From JABZIP01 sp052173355 (GTDB taxonomy: Bacteria > Bacillota > Clostridia > Peptostreptococcales > Anaerovoracaceae): a stretch of 64,000 bases of DNA. Position 1 is the first letter of the stretch; every line of letters starts with the position of its first letter. The stretch is from positions 1 through 64,000 of the forward strand of contig JBQMYS010000001.1 in NCBI GenBank assembly GCA_052173355.1, written 5' to 3'. The notes beneath the pieces were generated by a model. That model saw only the letters and a program-made list of their open reading frames with translations. It searched no databases and was not told the origin of the DNA. This document shows positions 40,709-49,510 of the stretch, piece by piece. Both the position numbers and the translations under genes were made by a program.

Positions 40709-42316
40709 TCACTTTACTTCGTATTCACAATACCATTTTGGGGCCTGTTTATAGTAATCCGTAAAATATAAGTTCTCGACACCTTTTATGTTATCCGAAA
40801 GCATTGCACTGTAAGTCCTATACAGTATGCAATAGTAAGGCAAATCATCATTTAAGATTTTTTTAATTTTCGTATAAGTTTTTGCCGCTTGCTGCGCTGT
40901 CAGCCCCGACTTTAATTCATCTAAAAGTTCATCAAGTTTAGGATTTGCATAACCTGTCACATTACCGTAATCCGAATGAAGCAAGCTGCGCAAATCATAT
41001 GTTTCATTCATATGGATTGTTGCCACAAATATATCATAGTCGCCATTTGCAAGTTTTTGGTTAAATTCTTCATCGTCCTTCGCAAAAATAAGTTCTGAAT
41101 TGATTCCTGATGTTTTTAGTGAATCAGCTAATTTTTCAGCTGTCAGCACCTTTTCGGAACGCATATTATTGACTAAAATTTTTATTTTTAGCGGTTCTTT
41201 TTCCGAAATATCCAGCATTCCGTCGCCTGTCAAATCTTTAAATTTAGTTTTTTCTAAAAACTTAGCCGATTTTTGCTTGCTGAATTTATATTTTTCACCC
41301 TCATTTTTTACACCTAGGTAATTGGGAAAGTAGATACTGTCATTTTTAATTCCTTTGCCGTAATAAATATCCTCGTTGATTTCATCTACATTGACTAAAT
41401 GTGCAACCGCTTTTCGAAAATTCTTATTTTTTGTGATTTCACTTTTGAAGTTAAAACCCAAAACATCCACATCAGGTGCACAAAATGTATCAAGTTTTAT
41501 ATTTTTATCAGCTATCAGAGTTTCTACCGACATAGATTCGGAAATACCCATCAATATAGTACCGGCGTCAAGCATAGGAATAATATCATCGCCCGAAAAC
41601 AGAACTGTAAAATTTAGAGTATTTGAAGGTTTTTCCATCTGATAATACTCATTTGCGACCAGTTCCAGTTCGGAAATATCATTATAATTTGAAATTTTGT
41701 AAGCGCCTGAGCCTATCGGAACAATACCGGATTCCCATTTTTTCCCTGATTTTGAAATTTCGGAAAATTGTTTGTGCGATACTATCGGAAATATCAAATT
41801 TTCCAAAGCTATATTCCTCAAATCAAAATACTTGATTGTCAAAGAATACTCGTTTCCTTTGTCAACGCTAACCGAACGAATCGTATCAACATATTTTGCA
41901 TATATGGATTTATTGGATGCTATCAAGCTGTCTATGGAAAATTTAACATCTACGGCTGTTAGAGGTTCGCCATTACTGAAATATGCGTTATTTCTTATAG
42001 TTATGTGCAATTCTTTTTTATCTTTGTCAAAGCTGTAAGTGTTTACAAGTTCAGGTTGTGCAGCCATGTTCTCGTCCAAGTAAAAAAGTGATTCAAAAAT
42101 TAACTTTCCTATGTAGTAACTATCTTTATCCTTTGAATTTATGGGATTAAGCGTTTTTACCTTTAGCATAGGAAGGCGTACGATATTCGATTTTTCAAAT
42201 GTTCGTCCATTTTCGCTTTTGAAAATTTTTACATCTTTCCCGTATAAATACCAGATAGCCCCTACAAGTACGATAATAAGTAAAACTATTATTATTCCAA
42301 AAGTCTTTTTTTTCAT
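40709..42316 (-). CDS. Peptide/nickel-type ABC transporter substrate-binding protein (SBP_bac_5)
   Basis: A 535-residue extracytoplasmic solute-binding protein of family 5. It begins with an uncleaved-looking membrane segment (IIIVLLIIVLVGAIWYLYG) and has no lipobox Cys, unlike most Gram-positive members. Family features are LNPINSKDKDSYYIGKLIFE, TIRNNAYFSNGEPLTAVDVK, IPIGSGAYKISNY-like sequence and NKNFRKAVAHLVNVDEI. A TTG at 42322 overlaps the coaE stop; ATG 42316 (MKKKTFG) is the more usual start. No permease or ATPase gene adjoins; instead it follows polA-coaE. The ligand and partner transporter are unknown. Confidence 0.85.
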   Translation of the reverse strand: MKKKTFGIIIVLLIIVLVGAIWYLYGKDVKIFKSENGRTFEKSNIVRLPMLKVKTLNPINSKDKDSYYIGKLIFESLFYLDENMAAQPELVNTYSFDKDKKELHITIRNNAYFSNGEPLTAVDVKFSIDSLIASNKSIYAKYVDTIRSVSVDKGNEYSLTIKYFDLRNIALENLIFPIVSHKQFSEISKSGKKWESGIVPIGSGAYKISNYNDISELELVANEYYQMEKPSNTLNFTVLFSGDDIIPMLDAGTILMGISESMSVETLIADKNIKLDTFCAPDVDVLGFNFKSEITKNKNFRKAVAHLVNVDEINEDIYYGKGIKNDSIYFPNYLGVKNEGEKYKFSKQKSAKFLEKTKFKDLTGDGMLDISEKEPLKIKILVNNMRSEKVLTAEKLADSLKTSGINSELIFAKDDEEFNQKLANGDYDIFVATIHMNETYDLRSLLHSDYGNVTGYANPKLDELLDELKSGLTAQQAAKTYTKIKKILNDDLPYYCILYRTYSAMLSDNIKGVENLYFTDYYKQAPKWYCEYEVK

Positions 42317-42318
42317 AG

Positions 42319-42912
42319 TCAAATCAGTTCCTTCAGTCTTGATTTTAATTGTTTTTCCATATAGTATAATTCTTTTGAATTGTCTATTACAAAATCCGCC
42401 AGCTTTAATTTTTCATCATCCGGCATCTGAAAGCGAACGCGCATGCGCACTTCGCTTTCAGATGCTTTGTCGCGTTTCATAACGCGACAAATGCGGATTT
42501 GTTCATCTGCATATACAAGCCAACTTTCAAAGCAAATCCGGTGCAAACCCGCTTCAAACAAAAGCGGTGCATCTAAAAATACTATTTTTTTTCCCAGTTT
42601 TTCAAATTTGTAAATTTCTAATTTGATGGTTCTAATTATTTCAGGCAGCATAATATCATCCAATTTTTTCTTTTGCATAGAATCCGAAAAAGCAAGTGAT
42701 GCAAGCTTTTTTCTATCAAGTTTGCCGTTTACGATTATATCTTCTGTAAAGCCGGCTACAAGCTGTGCAAGCAAATCTTTGCCATCCTCATTTTTCAAAA
42801 TTTCACGTGCAATTTTGTCTGCATCTATCACATCAAATCCGTTTTTGCAAATTATATCGCATACAGTAGACTTTCCGCTACCTATCCCACCTGTAATTCC
42901 TATTATTTTCAT
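42319..42912 (-). CDS. coaE: Dephospho-CoA kinase
   Basis: Last step of coenzyme A synthesis. The 197-residue P-loop kinase shows GITGGIGSGKSTVCDII, VIDADKIAREILK, VFLDAPLLFEAGLHRI and the lid/core stretch around MKRDKASESEVRMR, then DFVIDNSKELYYME. It starts directly after the polA stop (TAAATG) with no clear ribosome site, so it is probably coupled to polA. The codons for the lid contain two adjacent perfect hairpins (listed separately), while protein length stays normal for the family. Confidence 0.95.
   Translation of the reverse strand: MKIIGITGGIGSGKSTVCDIICKNGFDVIDADKIAREILKNEDGKDLLAQLVAGFTEDIIVNGKLDRKKLASLAFSDSMQKKKLDDIMLPEIIRTIKLEIYKFEKLGKKIVFLDAPLLFEAGLHRICFESWLVYADEQIRICRVMKRDKASESEVRMRVRFQMPDDEKLKLADFVIDNSKELYYMEKQLKSRLKELI
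42423..42491. repeat. Two back-to-back perfect hairpins inside coaE
   Basis: Arms 42423-42437 and 42451-42465 pair over 15 bp around a 13-base centre that itself contains the palindrome GCGCATGCGC. The next base starts a second hairpin, with arms 42466-42476 and 42481-42491 (11 bp) around TCAT. Both are perfect and GC-rich and lie within codons. Confidence 0.85.
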
Positions 42913-45618
42913 TTATTTAAGCCCGTACCAGTCATATGCCGTATGTATATCAACTTCCAAATTTACATTTAATTTCGCTGCATTTTCCATTGCATTTTTT
43001 AGTATTTCCTTTGAACGTTCTTCGTATTCTTTAGGTGTTTCGATGATAAGTTCATCATGTATTTGAAGTATCAAACGTGCAGCGTTATTCTCGCAAACCA
43101 ACGCCCTGTAAGTATTTATCATAGCAAGCTTTATTATATCGGCTGCACTGCCTTGTATCGGAGTATTCATTGCAAGTCTTTCCCCTGCTTGCCTTACCAT
43201 GAAGTTAGCCGAATTTATTTCGGAAATATACCTTTTTCTTCCAAGTATTGTAGTTGCATAACCTTTTTCCTTAACTTCTTTTTTCAAGGTTTGCATCAAA
43301 TCTGCGACTTTCGGATTTTCAGCAAAGTATTCTTTTATATACTCTCCCGCCGTTTTGATGTCTATGGAAAGTTCTTCCGAAAGTCCGAATCCGCTCATTC
43401 CATATATTACACCGAAATTTACCGCTTTCGCATTGCTTCTTTGCAGGTTTGTTACTTCCGAAAGCGGTGTTTTAAATACTTTCGAAGCGGTTATCTTGTG
43501 AATATCAAGCCCGTTTTGAAATGCCTCAATCAGATGCGGTTCGTTAGAAAGATGCGCTAAAATTCTAAGTTCGATTTGAGAATAGTCAGCTCCTGTCAAA
43601 ACATATCCGTCACAAGGAACAAATGCTTTTCGAACATTTCTTCCAAGTTCTTGACGTATCGGTATATTTTGCAAATTAGGTTCTATGCAGCTGATTCTTC
43701 CTGTTGCGGTAGCAGTTTGCTGAAAATTCGCGTGTATTTTATTATCTGTTCCAATTAAAGGGAGCAAACCTTCTATATAGGTGCTATTTATCTTAGACAA
43801 TGTGCGATATTCCAAAATAAGCGGGATAATGGGATGTGAATCTTTAATTTTTTCAAGTATGTCGGCACTTGTTGAATATCCGGTTTTTGTTTTTTTCAAA
43901 GATTTCAATCCGAGTTTTTCAAACAATATAATTCCAAGCTGTTGAGTGGAATTGATATTGAAATTCTCCCCCGCAAGTTCATGAATTTTAGATACCAGTT
44001 CGCCTATTTTTATATTTAGCGAATTCCCAATTTCATTTAAGACGGCAGGTTCGACTGAAAATCCGTAAGCACTCATTGATGCCATCACTTCAATTAACGG
44101 CAGTTCTACATTTTTATAGATATTTTCAAGTTCTTCTCTTGCCAATCTGTCTTTGTGATTTTCAAAAATCGCATCAAGCACATCTGCTATATACGCACAA
44201 ACACTAAAATATTTCTCATTATCCTCAAGCAAGCTTATTTGCTCCGAAACATCTAAAGCTTTTTCATCAATTTCTTCACCAAAAATTTCAAAATAGATAT
44301 TTTTTAATTCGTATTTGCTATTGTTTGGATTCAAAACATAACTTGATATAGCACTGTCATCTGCTGAGTTGAAATAAAATCCATCATTGATATTTAAGCG
44401 TTTTTTTAGTTTTTTTGAATTGTAGATTCGATTTAGAAACACATAGTAAACATCTGCTAAAAAATGTCCCTTTAATGCTACTTTTTCATTGCTTAAAATC
44501 TCTATTAAATCATCAAATATCTCCAAATCGCTTTCACAATCAATATACGCAACTTCTTTAGATGACATAATTCCTATACCGTAAACTTGCGGTTCCGCTT
44601 TTCTACCGCCATCCGAAAACAAATGTATATAAATTTCGTTTTTGCTTTCACTTATAAATCTGCTTATATCATCACGATTGTTTAAATTTATGTATTTTCT
44701 TTCTTTGTGAACAAGCTTTGCAGTTGAGTTTTTAACTAAGGGTTCCGCTTTGTATTCACTTGGTAATTTTTTTAAAAATACTTTGAATTCAAGCTTTGTA
44801 TATATTTCTTTAAGTTTTTGAAAATCAGGTTCTTTGACAGCATAATCCGATATATTTATATCAATCGGAACAAATCGGTGAATTGTTGCGAGTTTTTGAC
44901 TCATGATTGCGGTCATTTTATTTTCTTGCAAAGTTTCTTTTACTTTTCCTTTTAGTTGATCGAGTGAATTTAGCAGATTTTCAAGAGTTTTGTACTCTAA
45001 AAGCAGTTTTATTCCTGTTTTTTCACCTATTCCTGCAACACCTGGAATATTATCGGATTTATCACCCATCAAAGCTTTCAGGTCAATGAATTGAGTCGGT
45101 GTAAGACCGTATTTTCTTATCATTTCTTCTTTATCGTAAATTTCAAATTTAGATATTCCGGTTTTTGTAATCAATACTTTCGTTTTTTCACTTGCAAGTT
45201 GGAGTGCATCTTTGTCCCCTGTAATTATCAAAGGAGAAAGTCCTTCTTCTTCTGATATTCGAGCTATTGTACCTATTAAATCATCTGCCTCAAAACCTTC
45301 AAGTTCTACTATTTGTATATTCATAGCATTTAAAATATCTTTTAATATCGGAAATTGTTCTTTCAGGTCATCCGGCATAGATTTACGATTTGCTTTGTAA
45401 TCTTGATATTGAATATGTCTGAATGTTGGTGCTTTTTTATCAAATGTTACAACTATATGTGTGTACGGATAATCTTTTTCAATTTTCGCAAGCATATTTA
45501 AAAAGCCGTAAATCCCATGAGTTGTAATGCCCTCTTTTGTTTTCATCGGAGTTTGAATGGCAAAATACGCTCTGTTCATTAGGCTGTTTCCATCTATAAC
45601 AATAATTCTATTTTCCAT
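42913..45618 (-). CDS. polA: DNA polymerase I
   Basis: A 901-residue repair and Okazaki-fragment polymerase. The 5'-nuclease domain is at about 1-300 (IIVIDGNSLMNRAYFAIQ, FEADDLIGTIARISEE, GDKSDNIPGVAGIGEKTGIK). The 3'-5' exonuclease fold is at about 310-480 but lacks the DxE metal motif (IYIHLFSDGG at its position), so proofreading is probably absent, as in many Firmicutes. The polymerase domain has TGRISCIEPNLQNIPIR, LTGADYSQIELRILAHLS, KAVNFGVIYGMSGFGLSE and LILQIHDELIIETP. GAGGT precedes ATG. It leads the polA-coaE-SBP unit. Confidence 0.98.
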   Translation of the reverse strand: MENRIIVIDGNSLMNRAYFAIQTPMKTKEGITTHGIYGFLNMLAKIEKDYPYTHIVVTFDKKAPTFRHIQYQDYKANRKSMPDDLKEQFPILKDILNAMNIQIVELEGFEADDLIGTIARISEEEGLSPLIITGDKDALQLASEKTKVLITKTGISKFEIYDKEEMIRKYGLTPTQFIDLKALMGDKSDNIPGVAGIGEKTGIKLLLEYKTLENLLNSLDQLKGKVKETLQENKMTAIMSQKLATIHRFVPIDINISDYAVKEPDFQKLKEIYTKLEFKVFLKKLPSEYKAEPLVKNSTAKLVHKERKYINLNNRDDISRFISESKNEIYIHLFSDGGRKAEPQVYGIGIMSSKEVAYIDCESDLEIFDDLIEILSNEKVALKGHFLADVYYVFLNRIYNSKKLKKRLNINDGFYFNSADDSAISSYVLNPNNSKYELKNIYFEIFGEEIDEKALDVSEQISLLEDNEKYFSVCAYIADVLDAIFENHKDRLAREELENIYKNVELPLIEVMASMSAYGFSVEPAVLNEIGNSLNIKIGELVSKIHELAGENFNINSTQQLGIILFEKLGLKSLKKTKTGYSTSADILEKIKDSHPIIPLILEYRTLSKINSTYIEGLLPLIGTDNKIHANFQQTATATGRISCIEPNLQNIPIRQELGRNVRKAFVPCDGYVLTGADYSQIELRILAHLSNEPHLIEAFQNGLDIHKITASKVFKTPLSEVTNLQRSNAKAVNFGVIYGMSGFGLSEELSIDIKTAGEYIKEYFAENPKVADLMQTLKKEVKEKGYATTILGRKRYISEINSANFMVRQAGERLAMNTPIQGSAADIIKLAMINTYRALVCENNAARLILQIHDELIIETPKEYEERSKEILKNAMENAAKLNVNLEVDIHTAYDWYGLK

Positions 45619-45621
45619 TTT

Positions 45622-46614
45622 TTACCTCATATCGCAATATGCCCGCAGACCATATGCGGGTTTTGCGTTAATTACTGCATTTGTAATAGCTTTTTCAAGA
45701 ACTTTACTCGCCGCTACTGCTACTATCTCGGCATCTGCATTTACTTTACCGCAAGCCATCGCAAATATGGTATCGCCGTCAAATGCCGTATGCACAGGTC
45801 TAATTGAACGTGCATATGCATCGTGTGCAAGTGCCGCTATTCTATTTGCCTCCGGCTTTGTTATTATGGCATTTGTCAGTATACAAGCTATAGTAGTGTT
45901 TGTATTTGCGTTTAAATTCGGATTTGCATCTGCATTTTCAAATACATTTTTTCCTTTAGATATATTTTTCAACATAATATCTTCTGTATTTAAAAACTCA
46001 TTTTTATCTTTTTTCAAAATTCCGGCAATCTTAGTACCGCATTCATCGGAATATACATCTCCAAGTGCGTTAAGTGCAACAATCGCACCGATTTTCACAC
46101 CGTCAAATTCTTCTGCATAAAATCCAAGTCCTGTTTTCATGCTTTGTGCTTCACCTAAGTATTTCCCGACACTTGCACCTGTGCCTGCTCCATAATTACC
46201 TTGATTAAGATTTTTATTTTTTGAGTTTAAACAAGCTTCATATCCCATAGCTTTATTCGGGCGAATTTGAAAACTTCCGACATTAAGGTCAAATATTGAA
46301 GCTGCACAAACTATCGGAACAACACCTTTTCCTACATTAAAGCCGATATTATTTTCCTCCAAGTATTTCATAGCTCCGCTCGCCGCATCAAGCCCGTATG
46401 CGCTACCGCCGCAAAGCATTACCGCATGAATCTTTTGAACCGTTTTTTCAGAACGCAAAAGTTCGGTTTCCCTACTTGCAGGTGCTCCACCATAAGTCGC
46501 AACCCCTGCAGTTGCTCCGTTTTTAGCTATTATAACTGTGCAACCGGTAGCAGCTTTTTCATCTTCGGCATTGCCTATTTTAAAACCTTCTATATTACGT
46601 ATATCTATTTCCAT
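45622..46614 (-). CDS. P1 (S58) family peptidase, DmpA/NylC-like
   Basis: A 330-residue Ntn-type hydrolase. Family features are GCTVIIAKNGATAGVATYGG, GAPASRETELLR, VMLCGGSAYGLDAASGAMKY, GKGVVPIVCAASIFDL and VGKYLGEAQSMKTGLG. These proteins self-cleave to expose a nucleophile; ANTNTTIACILTNA near residues 236-249 is the expected site, cutting before Thr240 as in NylC. The linker before it is Asn/Ala-rich. The frame extends to GTG 46674, but ATG 46614 after GAGG is the better start. The natural substrate is unknown; relatives act on N-terminal amino acids, beta-peptides or amides. The preceding 208 bases hold an unexplained structured patch. Confidence 0.85.
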   Translation of the reverse strand: MEIDIRNIEGFKIGNAEDEKAATGCTVIIAKNGATAGVATYGGAPASRETELLRSEKTVQKIHAVMLCGGSAYGLDAASGAMKYLEENNIGFNVGKGVVPIVCAASIFDLNVGSFQIRPNKAMGYEACLNSKNKNLNQGNYGAGTGASVGKYLGEAQSMKTGLGFYAEEFDGVKIGAIVALNALGDVYSDECGTKIAGILKKDKNEFLNTEDIMLKNISKGKNVFENADANPNLNANTNTTIACILTNAIITKPEANRIAALAHDAYARSIRPVHTAFDGDTIFAMACGKVNADAEIVAVAASKVLEKAITNAVINAKPAYGLRAYCDMR

Positions 46615-46659
46615 AGTTTTCTCTATTCCTCTATATACATAAAAATCCCGTTGTGCCGT

Positions 46660-46770
46660 CAGACCATAATTCACGCCCTATATCAAATAGGGGGGTACCC
46701 TGCTACAAACTTTTGTCTTCCACTCAAAGGAGGCTTGACAGCCGCTTGATAGACGCGGATTCCCGAAAAA
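46660..46770. other. GC-richer structured intergenic patch (unknown ncRNA, leader or interspersed element)
   Basis: This stretch between yebC and the P1 peptidase is visibly GC-richer than its surroundings and full of small hairpins: CCCTAT-ATCAA-ATAGGG (46676-46692), ACAAA-CT-TTTGT, GGCT-TGACA-GCC and CCGC...GCGG (around 46743-46758), plus a six-G run and GGGTACCC. It matches none of the riboswitch or T-box cores I could test by eye, and no T-run terminator is clear on either strand. It may be a 6S-like RNA, a leader or a MITE-type repeat. Confidence 0.35.
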
Positions 46771-46822
46771 AAACTGTAGGTTGAATTAAAAGCCTTAACA
46801 AACATTCCAGGATTTAAATTTA

Positions 46823-47557
46823 TTATAATTCGATTTCGTCCAAATCCAGACTGCAATTAGTATAAACCTTTTGCACGTCATCGTTATCTTCAAGTATGTC
46901 AATCATTTTTTTTAGTTTCTTTATGTCATGTTCCTCGGATGGCGCTTGTTCCATTGAAGGCAGATATTCAATATCCGATTCCAATATCTCATAATTTTTA
47001 GCCGTCAAAGCGGAGTGAACATCCGTATAATTTGCAGGATCTGTTAAAATCTCAAAATAATCTTCTTTTGTAATAACATCTTCCGCGCCGGCTTCCAGCG
47101 CAACTTCGAGTATTTCATCTTCTGAAATACCATCAGTTTTTTCGATTATTATCATGCCCTTTCTTGAAAACATATACGAAACACAGCCGGGTGCTCCAAG
47201 ATTGCCTCCATATTTGTCAAATGTAGAACGAACAAACGAAGCCGTCCTATTTTTGTTATCCGTAAGTGCTGAAACTATCACAGCAACACCGGAAATACCG
47301 TATCCCTCAAAACTGAGTTCTTCATAGGTTTCGCCGTCAAGTTCTCCCGTTCCTTTTTTTATAGCTCTTGTAATATTATCATTAGGCAAATTGATACCTT
47401 TTGCCTTTTCGATAGCTACCTTGAGCGTCGGATTGTATTCGGGGTCACCGCCGTTTTTTGCCGCGACCGTAATAGCCCTTGCATATTTTGTAAAAAGTGC
47501 CGCACGTTTTGAATCCTGCGCAGCTTTTCTTCCTGCTATAGTACCATGTCTTCCCAC
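46823..47557 (-). CDS. YebC/PmpR family protein
   Basis: A 244-residue member of the TACO1/YebC family, annotated as a transcription regulator; some relatives help ribosomes translate proline stretches. Visible are GRHGTIAGRKAAQDSKRAAL, FTKYARAITVAAKNGGDPEY, LPNDNITRAIKKGTGE, YEGYGISGVAVIVSALTDN-like sequence and NLGAPGCVSYMFSRKGMI. GTG 47557 follows AGGAGG. It has a strong own promoter. A translation role would suit the proline-rich adhesin nearby, but that is inference. Confidence 0.93.
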   Translation of the reverse strand: MGRHGTIAGRKAAQDSKRAALFTKYARAITVAAKNGGDPEYNPTLKVAIEKAKGINLPNDNITRAIKKGTGELDGETYEELSFEGYGISGVAVIVSALTDNKNRTASFVRSTFDKYGGNLGAPGCVSYMFSRKGMIIIEKTDGISEDEILEVALEAGAEDVITKEDYFEILTDPANYTDVHSALTAKNYEILESDIEYLPSMEQAPSEEHDIKKLKKMIDILEDNDDVQKVYTNCSLDLDEIEL

Positions 47558-47594
47558 AGAAAACCTCCTAAATATTTATGTTTCTTACACATAT

Positions 47595-47624
47595 ATTGTA
47601 ACACTATCTATCAGTATTTGTCAA
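47595..47624 (-). promoter_or_regulatory. Promoter of yebC
   Basis: On -, TTGACA (47624-47619) and TACAAT (47600-47595) are 18 bases apart, 37 bases before the GTG start. Confidence 0.8.
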
Positions 47625-47684
47625 ACTCGTCTTGAGTAAAATATCATAAATTCATTGAATTTCTTTTATTACATAATTACAATT

Positions 47685-47722
47685 AAAAAATCTCCTCAAT
47701 CTAATTTATGAAGAGATTTTTT
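47685..47722 (-). terminator. Terminator after hcp
   Basis: A 14-bp stem with one mismatch (AAAAAATCTCCTCA against TGAAGAGATTTTTT) with a 10-base loop and T-run lies about 40 bases past the hcp stop. The symmetry would also allow termination on +. Confidence 0.8.
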
Positions 47723-47761
47723 CTAATATTTTAAACTGTAATCACAAAATTCATATAAACA

Positions 47762-49396
47762 CTAGTCGAAAAATTTTTGAATATCATCTTCAACTGTACC
47801 TATTGCTGATATACCAAAGTTGTTTACTAAAACATCCGCCACATTGGGACTTAGAAATGCCGGTAAAGTAGGTCCAAGTTGTATATTTTTAACACCCAGA
47901 TATAGCAATGCCAATAATACAATAACCGCTTTTTGTTCATACCACGCTATATTGTATACTATAGGTAATTCATTTATATCCTGAACACCAAAAATTTCTT
48001 TAAGTTTGAGTGCAATTATTGCAAGAGAATAAGAATCATTACATTGCCCCGCATCAAGAATCCTTGGAATACCTCCAATATCTCCTAAATTTAATTTGTT
48101 GTATTTATACTTTGCACACCCTGCTGTCAATATAACTGAATCTTTTGGCATCGCTTTCGCAAAATCTGTATAGTAATTTCTACTTTTGGCACGTCCATCA
48201 CAACCTCCCATCACAACAAACTTCTTAATTTGTCCTGTTTTAATTGCCTCAACTACTTTGTCCGCCAACTTAAATACTTGATTGTGGGCAAAGCCGCCTA
48301 TGATTTCTCCTTGCTCTATTTCATAAGGAGGTTGACATTTTTTTGCATGCTCAATAATTTCAGAAAAATCCTTTTCTTCTCCAATTCCACCTGCTATATG
48401 TTTACAGCCCGGATAAGCGGCGGAACCTGTAGTATAAATTCTATCTTTATAACTCTCACTTGGTGGAACAATACAATTCGTAGTCATAAGTATAGGTCCA
48501 TTAAAACTTTCAAATTCTTCTTTTTGTTTCCACCATGCATTACCATAATTTCCTACAAGATTTGAATATTTCTTAAACTTTGGATAATAGTGTGCAGGCA
48601 ACATTTCTGAATGTGTATATATATCTATTCCCGTATCCTTAGTCTGTTCAAGCAACATTTCTAAATCTCTTAAATCATGACCGGATATTAAAATTCCCGG
48701 ATTTTTACCTACACCTATATTTACCCTTGTCATTTCCGGATTTCCATAAGTGCCAGTATTGGCCTTATCTAAAAGAGCCATCCCTTGCACTCCGTATTTT
48801 CCTGTTTCAAGCGTAAGTGCAACAAGATCATCAACCGACATGTTGTCATTTAATGTATCAGCCAATGCCCTTTGTATGAAAGCATCTAATTCTTCATCAT
48901 CTTCCAGAAGCGCATTTGCATGCTTAGAATAAGCTGAGAGACCCTTAAGACCATATATTACAAGTTCTCTAAGTGATCGAATATCTTCATTTTCAGTAGC
49001 AAGAACCCCTATTTCTTTAGCCTTTTCCTCAAACTGTGTTTTATTACCACTCCAATTTACACAAATAGGTAAGGATGCTCTATATGAAACTTGTGCAATC
49101 AATTTATCTTTTAATTTCAAAGTCTCTTCAATTTTTTCTATAATCATTTCTTTGTCAAAATTTGCATTGGTAATCGTTATAAATAAATTCATAGTAATCC
49201 TATGATTTATGTCTTTGGGTATTTTTTTTCCCTCATTTCTAAGTCTCGTAGTAACCACCGACAAACTCTTAGTTACAAATACCAACAAATCCTGCATTGC
49301 CGCTACATCCGGTGTTTTTCCACAAACCCCTGACTGCTTACATCCAACACAACCTGCGGTCTCCTGACATTGATAACAAAACATTTTATTTTCCAT
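47762..49396 (-). CDS. hcp: Hydroxylamine reductase / hybrid cluster protein (class I)
   Basis: A 544-residue Fe-S protein of the cytosol that reduces hydroxylamine in vitro and acts in NO/nitrosative stress. The N-terminal cluster ligands are C7-X2-C10-X8-C19-X5-C25 (CYQCQETAGCVGCKQSGVCG), the class I pattern of anaerobes. Hybrid-cluster ligands lie in MTTNCIVPPSESYKDR, GSAAYPGCKHIAGG, ILTAGCAKYKYNKLNLGDIG and LDAGQCNDSYSLA. GGAGGTGAATTATG is an ideal start. The gene follows the 1405-residue activase by 114 bases. No adjacent Hcr reductase is present, so the electron donor is unknown. Confidence 0.96.
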   Translation of the reverse strand: MENKMFCYQCQETAGCVGCKQSGVCGKTPDVAAMQDLLVFVTKSLSVVTTRLRNEGKKIPKDINHRITMNLFITITNANFDKEMIIEKIEETLKLKDKLIAQVSYRASLPICVNWSGNKTQFEEKAKEIGVLATENEDIRSLRELVIYGLKGLSAYSKHANALLEDDEELDAFIQRALADTLNDNMSVDDLVALTLETGKYGVQGMALLDKANTGTYGNPEMTRVNIGVGKNPGILISGHDLRDLEMLLEQTKDTGIDIYTHSEMLPAHYYPKFKKYSNLVGNYGNAWWKQKEEFESFNGPILMTTNCIVPPSESYKDRIYTTGSAAYPGCKHIAGGIGEEKDFSEIIEHAKKCQPPYEIEQGEIIGGFAHNQVFKLADKVVEAIKTGQIKKFVVMGGCDGRAKSRNYYTDFAKAMPKDSVILTAGCAKYKYNKLNLGDIGGIPRILDAGQCNDSYSLAIIALKLKEIFGVQDINELPIVYNIAWYEQKAVIVLLALLYLGVKNIQLGPTLPAFLSPNVADVLVNNFGISAIGTVEDDIQKFFD

Positions 49397-49510
49397 AATT
49401 CACCTCCACCAATATTACCGTTTTATGATAATACTTTCCAGTTAAATTTATGTACACAGTATAACTGCATTTAGAAGTGAATTATGTTGTTAAAACCACA
49501 TATTTAAAAT

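Noticed and set aside
42423..42491. coaE hairpins as a transcription terminator
   Set aside because: No T-run follows on either strand and the structures lie in the middle of an intact gene.
46426..46749. + strand frame ending LPLKGGLTAA
   Set aside because: Half lies antisense to the P1 peptidase and half in the structured gap; no ribosome site. Treated as non-coding.
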